DNA from: Devosia salina
GTDB taxonomy: Bacteria > Pseudomonadota > Alphaproteobacteria > Rhizobiales > Devosiaceae
NCBI RefSeq assembly: GCF_019504385.1
Contig: NZ_CP080590.1
Coordinates: forward strand, 1-64,000
Length of the DNA: 64,000 nt
Direction: 5' to 3'
Of the stretch, positions 44,250 to 54,407 are shown piece by piece (position 1 is the first letter of the stretch; each line of letters starts with the position of its first letter). The notes below the pieces were generated by a model. It was not told the origin of the DNA and did not search any database. It saw only the letters and a program-made list of their open reading frames with translations. The position numbers and the translations under genes were made by a program.

Positions 44250-44339
44250 TGGCGGAGAGAAAGGGATTCGAACCCTTGAGACGGTTCCCCGCCTACACAC
44301 TTTCCAGGCGTGCGCCTTCGACCACTCGGCCACCTCTCC
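44250..44339 (-). tRNA. tRNA-Ser, anticodon GGA
   Basis: Minus-strand cloverleaf: acceptor GGAGAGG pairs with TCTCTCC (last pair G-T), D-arm GGCCGAGTGGTCGAAGGC, anticodon loop CTGGAAA giving GGA, a long variable arm typical of tRNA-Ser, and T-loop GGTTCGAATCC. The discriminator is G at 44253, and CCA is encoded at 44252-44250. It reads UCC and UCU codons. Confidence 0.97.
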
Positions 44340-44573
44340 GCATCGCTTCCTGCCCGGTCTGGAAAGGCCGGGATCGCGGTCCCCGAGGGGGCCGCTGCGA
44401 GCGAGGCGCAATATACTCATCAAAGGCGCGGGTGCAAGGGATCACTTGGCTCCCATACCGAATGTTTTTCGGCCACCCCGCCAGGGGGCCGCGCGCCACC
44501 TTGTGGGGGCGCCTGCGGCATGGCACAAGACAATTGTGCCCGGCATGGAACGAACCAGGGCCGGTTCGACTTG

Positions 44574-44921
44574 ATGATCCGGGCACAGGGAATGTGGATG
44601 CGGCTGATTTTGCGAGTATTGGGCACCTGGCTGATTGGCCTGGCGCTGATTTTTCTTGTGGTGGATGGCACCAAGTCACTGGCGGCCAACACTCTGGTCT
44701 TTACCAGCCTCGGACAGGCCTGGACGCAATTGCACCCGCCCAGTCTCGAAGCGGTCTCGACCTTCTTCGAAAGCCGTTTTTTTGCTGACCTGCTCGGCGC
44801 CGCCATGCAGGCGCTCCTCACCTATCCGGTTTTTGCGGTGCTGGGCGTGCCCGGTATCGTGCTGGCGCTGATGGGCCGCCGGCCGCGCCGAGAACGCTTC
44901 CTGCGCCAGGAACAGATCTGA
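44574..44921 (+). CDS. Small inner-membrane protein of unknown function
   Basis: 115 aa with two membrane segments (LGTWLIGLALIFLVVDGTKS and ALLTYPVFAVLGVPGIVLAL) around a short outside loop (TSLGQAWTQLHPPSLEAV), and a basic tail GRRPRRERFLRQEQ. Similar proteins are common in Hyphomicrobiales, sometimes under a cytochrome b6f PetM label that I consider doubtful. The start could also be ATG 44592 or 44598, closer to the first helix. It stands alone between a tRNA and msrA. Confidence 0.72.
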   Translation: MIRAQGMWMRLILRVLGTWLIGLALIFLVVDGTKSLAANTLVFTSLGQAWTQLHPPSLEAVSTFFESRFFADLLGAAMQALLTYPVFAVLGVPGIVLALMGRRPRRERFLRQEQI

Positions 44922-45041
44922 GCCGTTCGCAGATCGACCGGATGTGAAGCCCATGCTTCTGGCGTGCCCCGCCCGCAATGCCTATCTTGCGCGTAACCCT
45001 TTGCGGACGCCGCGCGAATGAAGGGCTGAAAGGAGACCAAA

Positions 45042-45698
45042 ATGTTCTTCCGTCAGAAGCCGACCACCATCCCCAGCGCCGCCGAGGCCCTGCCGGGCCG
45101 CGACGTGGCCATGCCCGTCGCCCCCGACCACTTCGTCAATGGCGCCGCCCTCAAGGGACCCTATCCCGAGGGCAGCCAGACCATCTATTTCGGGCTGGGC
45201 TGTTTCTGGGGCGCCGAGCGCCTGTTCTGGCAATTGCCCGGCGTTATCGTCACCGCCGTGGGCTATCAGGGCGGGCACACGCCCAATCCCAGCTATGAAG
45301 AGGTCTGTTCGGGCCGCACCGGCCATACCGAGGCGGTCAAGGTCGTCTATGACCCGCAAAAGATCAGTCTCGAAAGCCTGCTCCGCACTTTCTGGGAGGA
45401 GCACGACCCCACCCAGGGCATGCGCCAGGGCAATGATGTGGGCACCCAATATCGCTCTGCCATCTACACCACCACGCCCGAACAGGCCGAAACTGTTGCA
45501 GCCAGCCGGGCCGCCTATCAGCGTGCGCTCGATGCGCGGGGGCTGGGGCCAATCACCACCGAGATCGCGCCTGCCGGCCCGTTCTATTTTGCCGAGACCT
45601 ATCACCAGCAATATCTGGCCAAGAACCCCAATGGCTATTGTGGCCTGGCCGGTACCGGGGTCAGTTGCCCCATCGGCACCGGGGTCGCGGCCGAATAG
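45042..45698 (+). CDS. msrA: Peptide-methionine (S)-S-oxide reductase MsrA
   Basis: 218 aa repair enzyme that reduces methionine-S-sulfoxide in proteins and free Met. The catalytic motif is [14 protein letters not shown] (Cys54), followed by [20 protein letters not shown] and [12 protein letters not shown]. Resolving Cys residues lie at the end ([15 protein letters not shown]). An N-terminal extension of about 45 residues precedes the domain, usual for alphaproteobacterial MsrA; no signal peptide is visible. ATG 45042 follows AAAGGAG. No msrB is adjacent. Confidence 0.96.
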   Translation: MFFRQKPTTIPSAAEALPGRDVAMPVAPDHFVNGAALKGPYPEGSQTIYFGLGCFWGAERLFWQLPGVIVTAVGYQGGHTPNPSYEEVCSGRTGHTEAVKVVYDPQKISLESLLRTFWEEHDPTQGMRQGNDVGTQYRSAIYTTTPEQAETVAASRAAYQRALDARGLGPITTEIAPAGPFYFAETYHQQYLAKNPNGYCGLAGTGVSCPIGTGVAAE

Positions 45699-45710
45699 GC
45701 GCCGCTTCCC

Positions 45711-47504
45711 TCAGGGCAGCTTCACCGCATAGACCTTGAGCGGACCGGAAAGCGACACATCCTCAAGCCAGTCCGGCGGCGTGCCGGCGGCGAGCAGGCT
45801 GAGAATTGTGTCGGGCTCCTTCAGCCCCGGTCCGCGCATTTCGGGCATTTCCGGGCAGGTCACCACCAGGCCCAGCCCGCGTGCTTCGGCAATGGCGCGG
45901 GCGTCCGCCACCGGGCGGTTGAAGAAGCGGAAGGCGTCGAGAACGCCATCCTCATTGCGGTGGTAGGGCGCTGCGACCACCGCATGCGGCGTTTCGAGCA
46001 GCAAATGCGAGCCAAGGTCGATCGGTGCCATCACCCGCTCGGGCGACAGGCCGGCGAGGTCGGCAAAGCTGTCGGGAGCGAGGCAGGGCAGCTTGCTCGC
46101 CCGCGCCTCGCTCACCTGTTGCGCCCGCCCATCGGGCAGCACATTGAGGGTGAGGTTAACGAGGACGCTGAGGATCACCCCCGAAAACACCAGCCATGCC
46201 CCGATCAGCCCCAGCGCCGGCATCAGCGTCTTGCGCTCAAGATAGGCCTCGCGCGCCACCACGATCAGCCAGGAGGCGGCGGGAATGGTGGGCAAGATGG
46301 CCAGCCTTGCCCCCCGCACCTGCGCCAGCATAACCAGCGTCGCGCAGCCCAGGAAGACGAGCAGTGTCAGCCAGCTCATGCGCCGCTCACGGTCGCGCAG
46401 GAGGGCCAGCCCGGCGGCCAGGAGACCCAGGAACACCGGTGCGCCCACGACGATCGAATAGACCGGCAGTTCCACTAGCGACACATGCCAGGGCTTGGCC
46501 TCGACAATGGCGGCGATCCAGTTCTCCTGCAGCCAGGGGTCGAGACTGCCATAGGGGCCGGCCAGGCATTGCGGATAGACCAGCGCCACCACCGCTGCGG
46601 CAAGGGCCCCCAGCACGCCCAGCAGCGCCAGGCGCAGCACCGCCCGCCTTGGCGCCGGCAGCAGCGAGACGGCAAGATAGGCAAGGCCCACCAGCAGCCC
46701 TGCCAGCACATAGACCGGCGAAATCATGTCGCAGGCCGCTTCCAGCCAGCGTGTCGGCGGCCGCGCCAGCGCCAGGTGCACCACGAGACCTCCGGCCAGG
46801 CCCAGTCCGAAGCGCCGCAGGATGGTTGCGCGCGCCGGGTCGATCACATAGCCGATGCCGAAGGCTAATATGGCCGCCACCACAAGAGGCGCCGCCTCTA
46901 GGGCCACGGCCAGTGCCGATGCCGCGAACAGCCCCGCCAGCCACGCCGCCCCGGGGCGCCGCAATGCGGTAAGGCTGGTCAGCAGGCAGGCCAGGGTCAG
47001 GAGAATGATGACATTGTGGTGGTCCACCCGCCCCGGCGTGAACTCGGCAAGGATGGCCGGGCTCAGAATGGGCAGCACCAGGGCCGGCAGCAATCCCGCG
47101 CGCCCGACCAGTTCGAAGGTCACGCGAACGCTCAGCCAGAGCAGCACGCCCAACAGCAGCAATGGCCAGATGGTGCCGGTGAGCATCAGCGCGCTGGCGG
47201 GATCGGTGACGCGGTCGAAGAGGAACAGCAGGCCCGCCAGCGGCAGGTCGATCAGCCGCGACCAGTGGATTTCCGCGCCAAAGGGGGCGTTGAGCCGGTG
47301 CTGCACCAGATCGTACCAGCCCTGTCCGTTGAGGAAGTCGCGCACCACCACCATGCGCATGGCGTCGTCGGTGTCCAGGAACAGGGGGGCACCGGCGCTG
47401 GCAAAGTGGCTGCGCCACACCAGCGTCGCGGCGGCGAGAAGCCACACGGCGACCAGCCAGAGCCAGTCCTTGCGGAGGAGCGAATGGGCAGGCAAGTCGG
47501 ACAC
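45711..47504 (-). CDS. Polytopic membrane protein, GT-C glycosyltransferase-like
   Basis: 597 aa with about twelve membrane segments. The first outside loop holds FLDTDDAMRMVVVRDFLNGQ and EIHWSRLIDLPLAG; an acidic pair followed by a Trp-rich loop is typical of GT-C enzymes (STT3/PMT/ArnT types), which use lipid-linked sugars. TPGRVDHHNVIILLTLACL fits too, as His-His in a later loop is common in them. The C-terminal 150 residues are soluble and likely periplasmic. It converges on msrA with 12 bp between. Donor and acceptor are unknown. Confidence 0.65.
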   Translation of the reverse strand: MSDLPAHSLLRKDWLWLVAVWLLAAATLVWRSHFASAGAPLFLDTDDAMRMVVVRDFLNGQGWYDLVQHRLNAPFGAEIHWSRLIDLPLAGLLFLFDRVTDPASALMLTGTIWPLLLLGVLLWLSVRVTFELVGRAGLLPALVLPILSPAILAEFTPGRVDHHNVIILLTLACLLTSLTALRRPGAAWLAGLFAASALAVALEAAPLVVAAILAFGIGYVIDPARATILRRFGLGLAGGLVVHLALARPPTRWLEAACDMISPVYVLAGLLVGLAYLAVSLLPAPRRAVLRLALLGVLGALAAAVVALVYPQCLAGPYGSLDPWLQENWIAAIVEAKPWHVSLVELPVYSIVVGAPVFLGLLAAGLALLRDRERRMSWLTLLVFLGCATLVMLAQVRGARLAILPTIPAASWLIVVAREAYLERKTLMPALGLIGAWLVFSGVILSVLVNLTLNVLPDGRAQQVSEARASKLPCLAPDSFADLAGLSPERVMAPIDLGSHLLLETPHAVVAAPYHRNEDGVLDAFRFFNRPVADARAIAEARGLGLVVTCPEMPEMRGPGLKEPDTILSLLAAGTPPDWLEDVSLSGPLKVYAVKLP

Positions 47505-47632
47505 GGTCGGCGCAATCCTCGGGATAGGGCAGCCAAGACCATGACTGCGGCGGGGTTAAGGACGGGTGCAGAACAGATGAGGCAAAACCCATGCCCAGGG
47601 CGTATGCTGACCCATCCGCAATGGAGGGTGAC

Positions 47633-48004
47633 ATGACCCCGCTCTCACTTGGCCCCCTGGGCCAGATTGCCCGCAGCGTGCGCGATATCGACGCTGCGAT
47701 GGCCTGGTATCGCGACGTGCTCGGCCTGCCCCTGCTCTACAGTTTCGAGGGCATGGCTTTCTTCGACCTCGGCGGCACGCGGCTCTATCTGCAGCAGGAC
47801 CCCGCTGCGGGCGCCGAATCCATCCTCTATTTCAAGGTCGACGACATCGACACTGTCCACGCTGCGCTCACGCAAAGGGGTGTGGCCTTCACCCAGGGGC
47901 CGCGCTGCATTCACCGCCATTCCGACGGCACCGAGGAATGGCTCGCCTTCTTCGAGGACCTGGAAGGGCGCCCGCTGGCCCTGATTGCCCAGAAGCGGTC
48001 CTGA
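47633..48004 (+). CDS. VOC-family (glyoxalase-like) protein
   Basis: 123 aa, one vicinal-oxygen-chelate module pair (beta-alpha-beta-beta-beta twice). Motifs: IARSVRDIDAAMAWYRDVLG, MAFFDLGGTRLYLQQ, ILYFKVDDIDTVHAAL and WLAFFEDLEGRPLALIAQ. The metal-ligand positions are plausible but not certain, so glyoxalase, dioxygenase or a binding role are all possible. ATG 47633 has GGAGGG 7 nt upstream. It is divergent from the GT-C protein and 74 bp before the diguanylate cyclase start. Confidence 0.87.
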   Translation: MTPLSLGPLGQIARSVRDIDAAMAWYRDVLGLPLLYSFEGMAFFDLGGTRLYLQQDPAAGAESILYFKVDDIDTVHAALTQRGVAFTQGPRCIHRHSDGTEEWLAFFEDLEGRPLALIAQKRS

Positions 48005-48078
48005 GGCAAAAACAGCGTCCGCTAACCTGTTGCCAACCTTTGCTGGATGAAGATGGCCGCGGACGCAGGACCACTTCA

Positions 48079-49152
48079 GTGGACAGACAGATACTCAACT
48101 CGTGGACTTTGCCGGATGCCGATCCGGTCAAGGCACTGGCGCCAATCCGGCGGCTGGTGTTGGGCGCTTTTGCCGGTGCCCTGCTGGCCGGACTGGTCCT
48201 GATCTACTCCACCTTGCATGTGATGTGGACGACCGATGAACGGTCCATGCAGGATGAGCGCATCCGAGCCGCCGCCATCGCCGACATCCTGGCCGACGTG
48301 CCGGACGAGGACGTTCAGGAGACGCTGGATCGGTTGGGCATGGTGGCGGGGCTGCGCGAGCTCAGGCTGGCCAGGTCAGCAACCGAGCAGTCATATCAGC
48401 AATCCATTCCGCTCCTGGCCGGGTCCCTGGGCGGTCAGTTCCTCACCTGGGAGGCAGACCGGCCGGGCTATGATCTCTTCACCAGCTTCGCCCCGCTGCG
48501 CGTACCCCTCATGCTGGTGCTGATCGGCAGCGTTCTGGGCTGTCTGCTGATCATGCAGCGCCGGGTGCGGGATATCGAGGCGCAGCGCATCGCGGCACAG
48601 CGCCAGGCCAGGCGCGATCACCTGACCGGCCTGCCCAACCGGCTAGCGCTGGAAGGTGAGCTGGCGCGGCTGGCGGGCGACAGCCAGCCTTTTTCGCTTC
48701 TGGCCCTCGATCTCGATCGATTCAAGCCGATCAACGACCTGTTTGGTCACCACGCGGGTGATCTGGCGCTGATCGAAGTGGCTCGGCGCCTGGCCACGCA
48801 ATTGTTGCCGGGCGAGTTTCTGGCGCGGATCGGCGGCGACGAATTCGTCGCCATTGTCCAGCGCGGCGGCGAGCGTGAGGTGCTGGCCGAGCTGGCGCGC
48901 GACTGCATCTGGGCCGTCAGCCAGCCCTTTCACGCGCTGGGGCAGAACATCTCCGTCGGTGTCAGTCTCGGGATTGTCGAAGAAGGGCTCGACCACCCGG
49001 CCAATGCGCTGCTCAAGCAGGCCGACCGGGCCCTCTACGAGGCCAAGCGCCTCGAAGGCGGCGGCTTCTGCTTCACTGGCGAGACCATTGCACGGGCTGC
49101 GCGCGAGCGCAGTGAGGAGCCACGGGTTCCCGCCCGTCTAGCCGTCGGCTGA
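48079..49152 (+). CDS. Membrane-bound diguanylate cyclase (GGDEF)
   Basis: 357 aa. Two membrane segments (LVLGAFAGALLAGLVLIYST and PLMLVLIGSVLGCLLIM) enclose a periplasmic sensor loop of about 110 residues with no named domain. The GGDEF domain has DHLTGLPNRLALEGELARL, LDLDRFKPINDLFGHHAGD and RIGGDEFVAIV (GGDEF at 252-256), so it should make c-di-GMP. The inhibitory RxxD site before GGDEF is replaced by LPGE, so product inhibition is probably absent. The start is GTG 48079 after AGGA; no better ATG exists in frame. Confidence 0.88.
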   Translation: MDRQILNSWTLPDADPVKALAPIRRLVLGAFAGALLAGLVLIYSTLHVMWTTDERSMQDERIRAAAIADILADVPDEDVQETLDRLGMVAGLRELRLARSATEQSYQQSIPLLAGSLGGQFLTWEADRPGYDLFTSFAPLRVPLMLVLIGSVLGCLLIMQRRVRDIEAQRIAAQRQARRDHLTGLPNRLALEGELARLAGDSQPFSLLALDLDRFKPINDLFGHHAGDLALIEVARRLATQLLPGEFLARIGGDEFVAIVQRGGEREVLAELARDCIWAVSQPFHALGQNISVGVSLGIVEEGLDHPANALLKQADRALYEAKRLEGGGFCFTGETIARAARERSEEPRVPARLAVG

Positions 49153-49157
49153 CCTGC

Positions 49158-49904
49158 CTATTTGCGGGTGACGACCTCGCCCGGTCGCTGGCGTGGTGTG
49201 AGGCCATGCATGAACAATTGCTCGAGATAACGCGCCGCGTCCTCGAAGCGCCCCTCGCCATTGCGGCCCTTGCCCAGCACCGCCCGCACCTGCACGTCGA
49301 AATCGGCATAGTGCTGCGTGGTCGCCCAGATCGAGAAGATCAGGTGATAGGGGTCCGTGCGCGCCAGGCGCCCCTGGTCCATCCAGCTCAGCAATATCTT
49401 GGCCTTTTCATCGACCAGCCCCTTGAGATCGACCTCGATCATTTCGCTGATCCGCGGTGCGCCCTGCAGCATCTCATTGGCAAAGAGCCGGCTCTCCCGT
49501 GGATAATCGCGGGCCATTTCCAGCTTGCGCCGGATATAGGAACGGATTTCGGTGAAGGGGTCGCCGTTTTCGTCCATTTCGCGCAGCGGCGCCAGCCAGG
49601 TGTCGAGCAGGGCGGCGATCAGGCGGCGATGGATCTCTTCCTTCCTCGGAAAGTAATAGAGCAGGTTGGGCTTGCTCATCCCTGCCACCTCAGCGATCTG
49701 GTCGATCGTGGCGCCGCGGAACCCATGCACCGAGAACACTTCCAGCGCCGCTTCGAGGATGATGTCCTGCTTTTCCTTCTGGATGCGGGTCAGCGGACGC
49801 GGCCGGGCGGGGGGATGGCTTGAGGCTGCCTTGGCGTCGGCCTTGTGCTGGCGTTTGGCCGTAGCGGGCGCGTGTTCGGCGGCTTTCAGTTTTCTGGGGG
49901 CCAT
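49158..49904 (-). CDS. rutR: RutR-like TetR-family regulator
   Basis: 248 aa. A charged N-terminal tail (about 45 residues) precedes a TetR helix-turn-helix: ILEAALEVFSVHGFRGATID and IAEVAGMSKPNLLYYFPRKE. The C-terminal ligand domain (WLAPLREMDENGDPFTEIRS, ATTQHYADFDVQVRAVLGK) is that of RutR/YcdC, which senses uracil in E. coli. ATG 49904 was chosen as the last start before the domain-bearing frame; the upstream frame is unlikely. It is divergent from a pyrimidine-degradation operon, and a RutR-like operator sits between them. Confidence 0.88.
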   Translation of the reverse strand: MAPRKLKAAEHAPATAKRQHKADAKAASSHPPARPRPLTRIQKEKQDIILEAALEVFSVHGFRGATIDQIAEVAGMSKPNLLYYFPRKEEIHRRLIAALLDTWLAPLREMDENGDPFTEIRSYIRRKLEMARDYPRESRLFANEMLQGAPRISEMIEVDLKGLVDEKAKILLSWMDQGRLARTDPYHLIFSIWATTQHYADFDVQVRAVLGKGRNGEGRFEDAARYLEQLFMHGLTPRQRPGEVVTRK

Positions 49905-49939
49905 TTTCGCCTTGCGGGAATGTGTAGGGATGCTAACAT

Positions 49940-49955
49940 TTTTCCAACTGGTCAA
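49940..49955. promoter_or_regulatory. RutR-type operator
   Basis: TTTTCCA-ac-TGGTCAA against the E. coli RutR consensus TTGACCA-nn-TGGTCAA: the right arm is 7/7 and the left arm 5/7. It lies 36 bp upstream of the rutR start, in the region shared with the divergent aminotransferase gene, so it may serve both promoters. Confidence 0.7.
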
Positions 49956-50028
49956 AATTTCCGGGCTTCGGGACGTCCCGTCAAGACCCAAATGACGACC
50001 GGACGAAAATCATCGGGAGCGAGAGTTC

Positions 50029-51357
50029 GTGTCCAATCCATCCACCGTTGCGCCGAACGATCTCAGCGCGTTCTGGATGCCCTTTACGGCAAACCGCCAG
50101 TTCAAGAAATCGCCGCGCATGTTCGTGGCCGCCAAGGACATGCACTACACGACCTCCGATGGTCGTCAGGTGCTCGATGGCACGGCAGGCCTGTGGTGCG
50201 TCAATGCCGGCCACGCCCGCCCGAAAATCGTCGAGGCCATCGCCAATCAGGCTGCCGAGCTCGACTATGCTCCTGCCTTCCAGATGGGCCATCCCAAGGC
50301 CTTCGAGCTGGCCAATCGCCTGGTCGATCTCGCCCCCGAGGGGCTCGATCATGTGCTCTTCACCAATTCCGGCTCTGAATCGGTGGAAACCGCGCTCAAG
50401 GTGGCGCTGGCCTATCACCGGGTGAAGGGCGAAGGCTCGCGCACCCGCCTTATCGGTCGCGAGCGCGCCTATCACGGCGTCAATTTCGGCGGCATTTCTG
50501 TGGGTGGCATTGTCACCAACCGCAAGATGTTCGGCACGCTGCTGACCGGCGTCGACCACATGCCGCACACCCACAACCTCAAGCAGAACGCTTTTTCGCG
50601 CGGCCTGCCCGAGCACGGCGCTGACCTGGCTGACGAGCTCGAACGCATCGTCACCCTGCATGATGCCTCGACCATCGCCGCCGTCATCGTCGAGCCGGTT
50701 GCCGGCTCCACCGGGGTGCTCATTCCACCTCCGGGCTATCTCAAGCGCCTGCGCGAGATCACCAAAAAACACGGCATCCTGCTCATTTTCGACGAGGTGA
50801 TCACCGGCTACGGGCGCTTGGGCACCCCCTTTGGCGCCGACTATTTCGATGTCGTGCCCGACATCATGGTCACCGCCAAGGGCCTGACCAACGGTGTCAT
50901 CCCCATGGGCGCGGTGATGGTCTCGGCCGAGATCCACGACACCTTCATGCAGGGGCCCGAGCACCTGATCGAGTTCTTCCATGGCTATACCTATTCGGGC
51001 AATCCGGTCGCCTCGGCGGCGGGTCTGGCCACGCTCGAAACCTATAAGGAAGAAGGCCTGCTGACCCGCGGCGCCGAATTGGCCAAGGTCTGGGAAGATG
51101 CGCTGCATTCCCTCAAGGGCCTGCCCCATGTCATCGACATCCGCAATATCGGCCTGGTCGGCGCCATCGAGCTCGAGCCCATTGCCGGCTCGCCCACCAA
51201 GCGCGCCTTCTCGGCCTTCCTCAAGGCCTATGAACAGGGCCTGCTCATCCGCACCACCGGCGACATTATCGCGCTCTCGCCGCCGCTGATCATCTCGGAG
51301 AGCCAGATCGGCGAGATCGTCTCCACCCTTTCGGGCATCCTCAAGACACTTGATTAG
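50029..51357 (+). CDS. Beta-alanine/omega-amino acid:pyruvate aminotransferase
   Basis: 442 aa class III PLP enzyme that turns beta-alanine (from uracil breakdown) into malonate semialdehyde. Family motifs are NDLSAFWMPFTANRQFKK, GTAGLWCVNAGHARPKI, TNSGSESVETALK, LIFDEVITGYGRLG and the PLP Lys in VTAKGLTNGVIPMG (Lys284). Length and opening match omega-amino acid:pyruvate transaminases. The start is GTG 50029 after GGGAGCG. It begins the degradation operon opposite rutR, with mmsA 66 bp downstream. Confidence 0.9.
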   Translation: MSNPSTVAPNDLSAFWMPFTANRQFKKSPRMFVAAKDMHYTTSDGRQVLDGTAGLWCVNAGHARPKIVEAIANQAAELDYAPAFQMGHPKAFELANRLVDLAPEGLDHVLFTNSGSESVETALKVALAYHRVKGEGSRTRLIGRERAYHGVNFGGISVGGIVTNRKMFGTLLTGVDHMPHTHNLKQNAFSRGLPEHGADLADELERIVTLHDASTIAAVIVEPVAGSTGVLIPPPGYLKRLREITKKHGILLIFDEVITGYGRLGTPFGADYFDVVPDIMVTAKGLTNGVIPMGAVMVSAEIHDTFMQGPEHLIEFFHGYTYSGNPVASAAGLATLETYKEEGLLTRGAELAKVWEDALHSLKGLPHVIDIRNIGLVGAIELEPIAGSPTKRAFSAFLKAYEQGLLIRTTGDIIALSPPLIISESQIGEIVSTLSGILKTLD

Positions 51358-51369
51358 AATGGAACAAAT

Positions 51370-51393
51370 ATTCTATACGATGAAATATAGAAT
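51370..51393. promoter_or_regulatory. AT-rich palindrome before mmsA
   Basis: Perfect inverted repeat ATTCTATA - 8 bp (cgatgaaa) - TATAGAAT, 30 bp upstream of the mmsA start, followed by GAACGTTC. It is by far the most AT-rich spot in the locus. It looks like an operator of a second regulator, independent of the RutR-like site. Confidence 0.6.
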
Positions 51394-51423
51394 GAACGTT
51401 CCCAATCTGGAGGGGAAGCCCTG

Positions 51424-52920
<1,497 letters not shown>

Positions 52921-53013
52921 GGACTGATGGTCAGCGTCGCACAAGAATCGCTGACCACCCGCTCCCTCTCCGGCACGGAGAGGGAATATGGCGCTGATAC
53001 ACCATCCTCCCGG

Positions 53014-53054
53014 CCCCGCCGTTCGCCCCTGCGCGACGGCGGGGTCTTTTCTTT
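53014..53054 (+). terminator. Rho-independent terminator after mmsA
   Basis: Strong stem CCCCGCCGT / ACGGCGGGG with a 13-nt loop, then TCTTTTCTTT. It divides the locus into an aminotransferase-mmsA unit and the following hydrolase-transporter unit, whose first ATG is only 25 bp further. Confidence 0.88.
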
Positions 53055-53078
53055 CGGACCTGAACCACGAGTAGCATC

Positions 53079-54329
53079 ATGACCTCTCCCGGCGAAAACC
53101 TTCGGATCAATGGCGACCGGCTCTGGGAGAGCCTGATGGAGATGGCGAAAATCGGCCCCGGCGTGGCCGGTGGCAATAATCGCCAGACCCTCACCGATGC
53201 CGACAAGGAGGGCCGCGAACTCTTTGCCCGCTGGTGCGAGGAGGCCGGACTGACGCTGGGCGTCGATGAAATGGGCACCATGTTCGCCCGCCGCGAGGGC
53301 GAGGACCCCAATCTCGACCCGGTCTATGTCGGCAGCCATCTCGATACCCAGCCTACGGGCGGCAAATATGATGGCGTGCTCGGGGTCCTGGGCGGGCTCG
53401 AGCTGGTCCGCACCCTCAACGATCTCGGCATCAAGACCAAGCGTCCCATCGTCGTCACCAACTGGACCAATGAAGAAGGGACCCGCTTCGCCCCGGCCAT
53501 GCTGGCCTCGGGTGTTTTCGCCGGCATGCATGAGCGCGACTGGGCCTATGACCGGGTCGATGCCGAGGGCAAGCGCTTTGGCGACGAGCTTGAGCGCATT
53601 GGCTGGAAGGGCCCGGAAAAGGTCGGCGCGCGCAAGATCCACGCCATGTTCGAACTCCATATCGAACAGGGGCCGATTCTTGAGGCCGAGGGCAAGGATA
53701 TTGGCGTCGTCACCCATGGCCAGGGCCTGTGGTGGCTCGAGGTGACACTCACCGGCAAGGAAGCCCATACCGGCTCCACCCCGATGAACATGCGCGTCAA
53801 TGCCGGGCTCGGCATGGCGCGGGTCACCGAGGCGGTGCATCGCATTGCCATGGCGCATCAACCCAATGCCGTCGGCGCCGTGGGTCAGGCCAATGTCTAT
53901 CCCAATTCGCGCAATGTCATTCCGGGCAAGGCGGTGTTCACCATCGACATCCGCTCGCCCGAACTCGACAAGCTCACCTCCATGCGCACGCAGATCGAAG
54001 CCGAGGCGGCAAGAATCGCCGAGGAACTGGGCCTGGGCCTCAAGATTGAGCCGACCGGCCATTTCGACCCCGTCACATTCGACGAAAACTGCGTCAAGGC
54101 CGTCCGCGACGCCGCCGAGCGGCTGGGCTATTCCCACCGCAACATTGTCTCGGGTGCAGGGCATGACGCCTGCTGGGTCAACCGGGTCGCGCCAACCGCC
54201 ATGGTCATGTGTCCCTGCGTCGATGGCCTGAGCCACAACGAGGCCGAAGACATTTCCAAGGAATGGGCGACCGCCGGCGCAGACGTGCTCTTCCACGCGG
54301 TGGTCGAGACAGCGGGGATCGTGGAATAG
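53079..54329 (+). CDS. Beta-ureidopropionase-type Zn amidohydrolase
   Basis: 416 aa M20-family amidohydrolase of the allantoate/N-carbamoyl-amino-acid type. Motifs: YVGSHLDTQPTGGKYDGVLG (metal His and Asp), TNWTNEEGTRFAPAM (Glu base), MFELHIEQGPILEAEG and SGAGHDACWVNRVAPTAMV. In this context it should hydrolyse N-carbamoyl-beta-alanine to beta-alanine, NH3 and CO2. Allantoate or hydantoin-derived substrates are the alternatives. It is followed 78 bp later by the dihydropyrimidinase gene, supplying its substrate. Confidence 0.9.
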   Translation: MTSPGENLRINGDRLWESLMEMAKIGPGVAGGNNRQTLTDADKEGRELFARWCEEAGLTLGVDEMGTMFARREGEDPNLDPVYVGSHLDTQPTGGKYDGVLGVLGGLELVRTLNDLGIKTKRPIVVTNWTNEEGTRFAPAMLASGVFAGMHERDWAYDRVDAEGKRFGDELERIGWKGPEKVGARKIHAMFELHIEQGPILEAEGKDIGVVTHGQGLWWLEVTLTGKEAHTGSTPMNMRVNAGLGMARVTEAVHRIAMAHQPNAVGAVGQANVYPNSRNVIPGKAVFTIDIRSPELDKLTSMRTQIEAEAARIAEELGLGLKIEPTGHFDPVTFDENCVKAVRDAAERLGYSHRNIVSGAGHDACWVNRVAPTAMVMCPCVDGLSHNEAEDISKEWATAGADVLFHAVVETAGIVE

Positions 54330-54407
54330 TTTCGGGGATTTGACGCTCGCCGCAGCGCTCCGGAGAAGGCGCGGGCAGGGTGTGACATGTGAACAAGGGA
54401 ACGCATC

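Noticed and set aside
44574..44921. PetM/cytochrome b6f subunit label
   Set aside because: The protein has two helices and a long loop, unlike the single-helix PetM. The label seems carried over without support.
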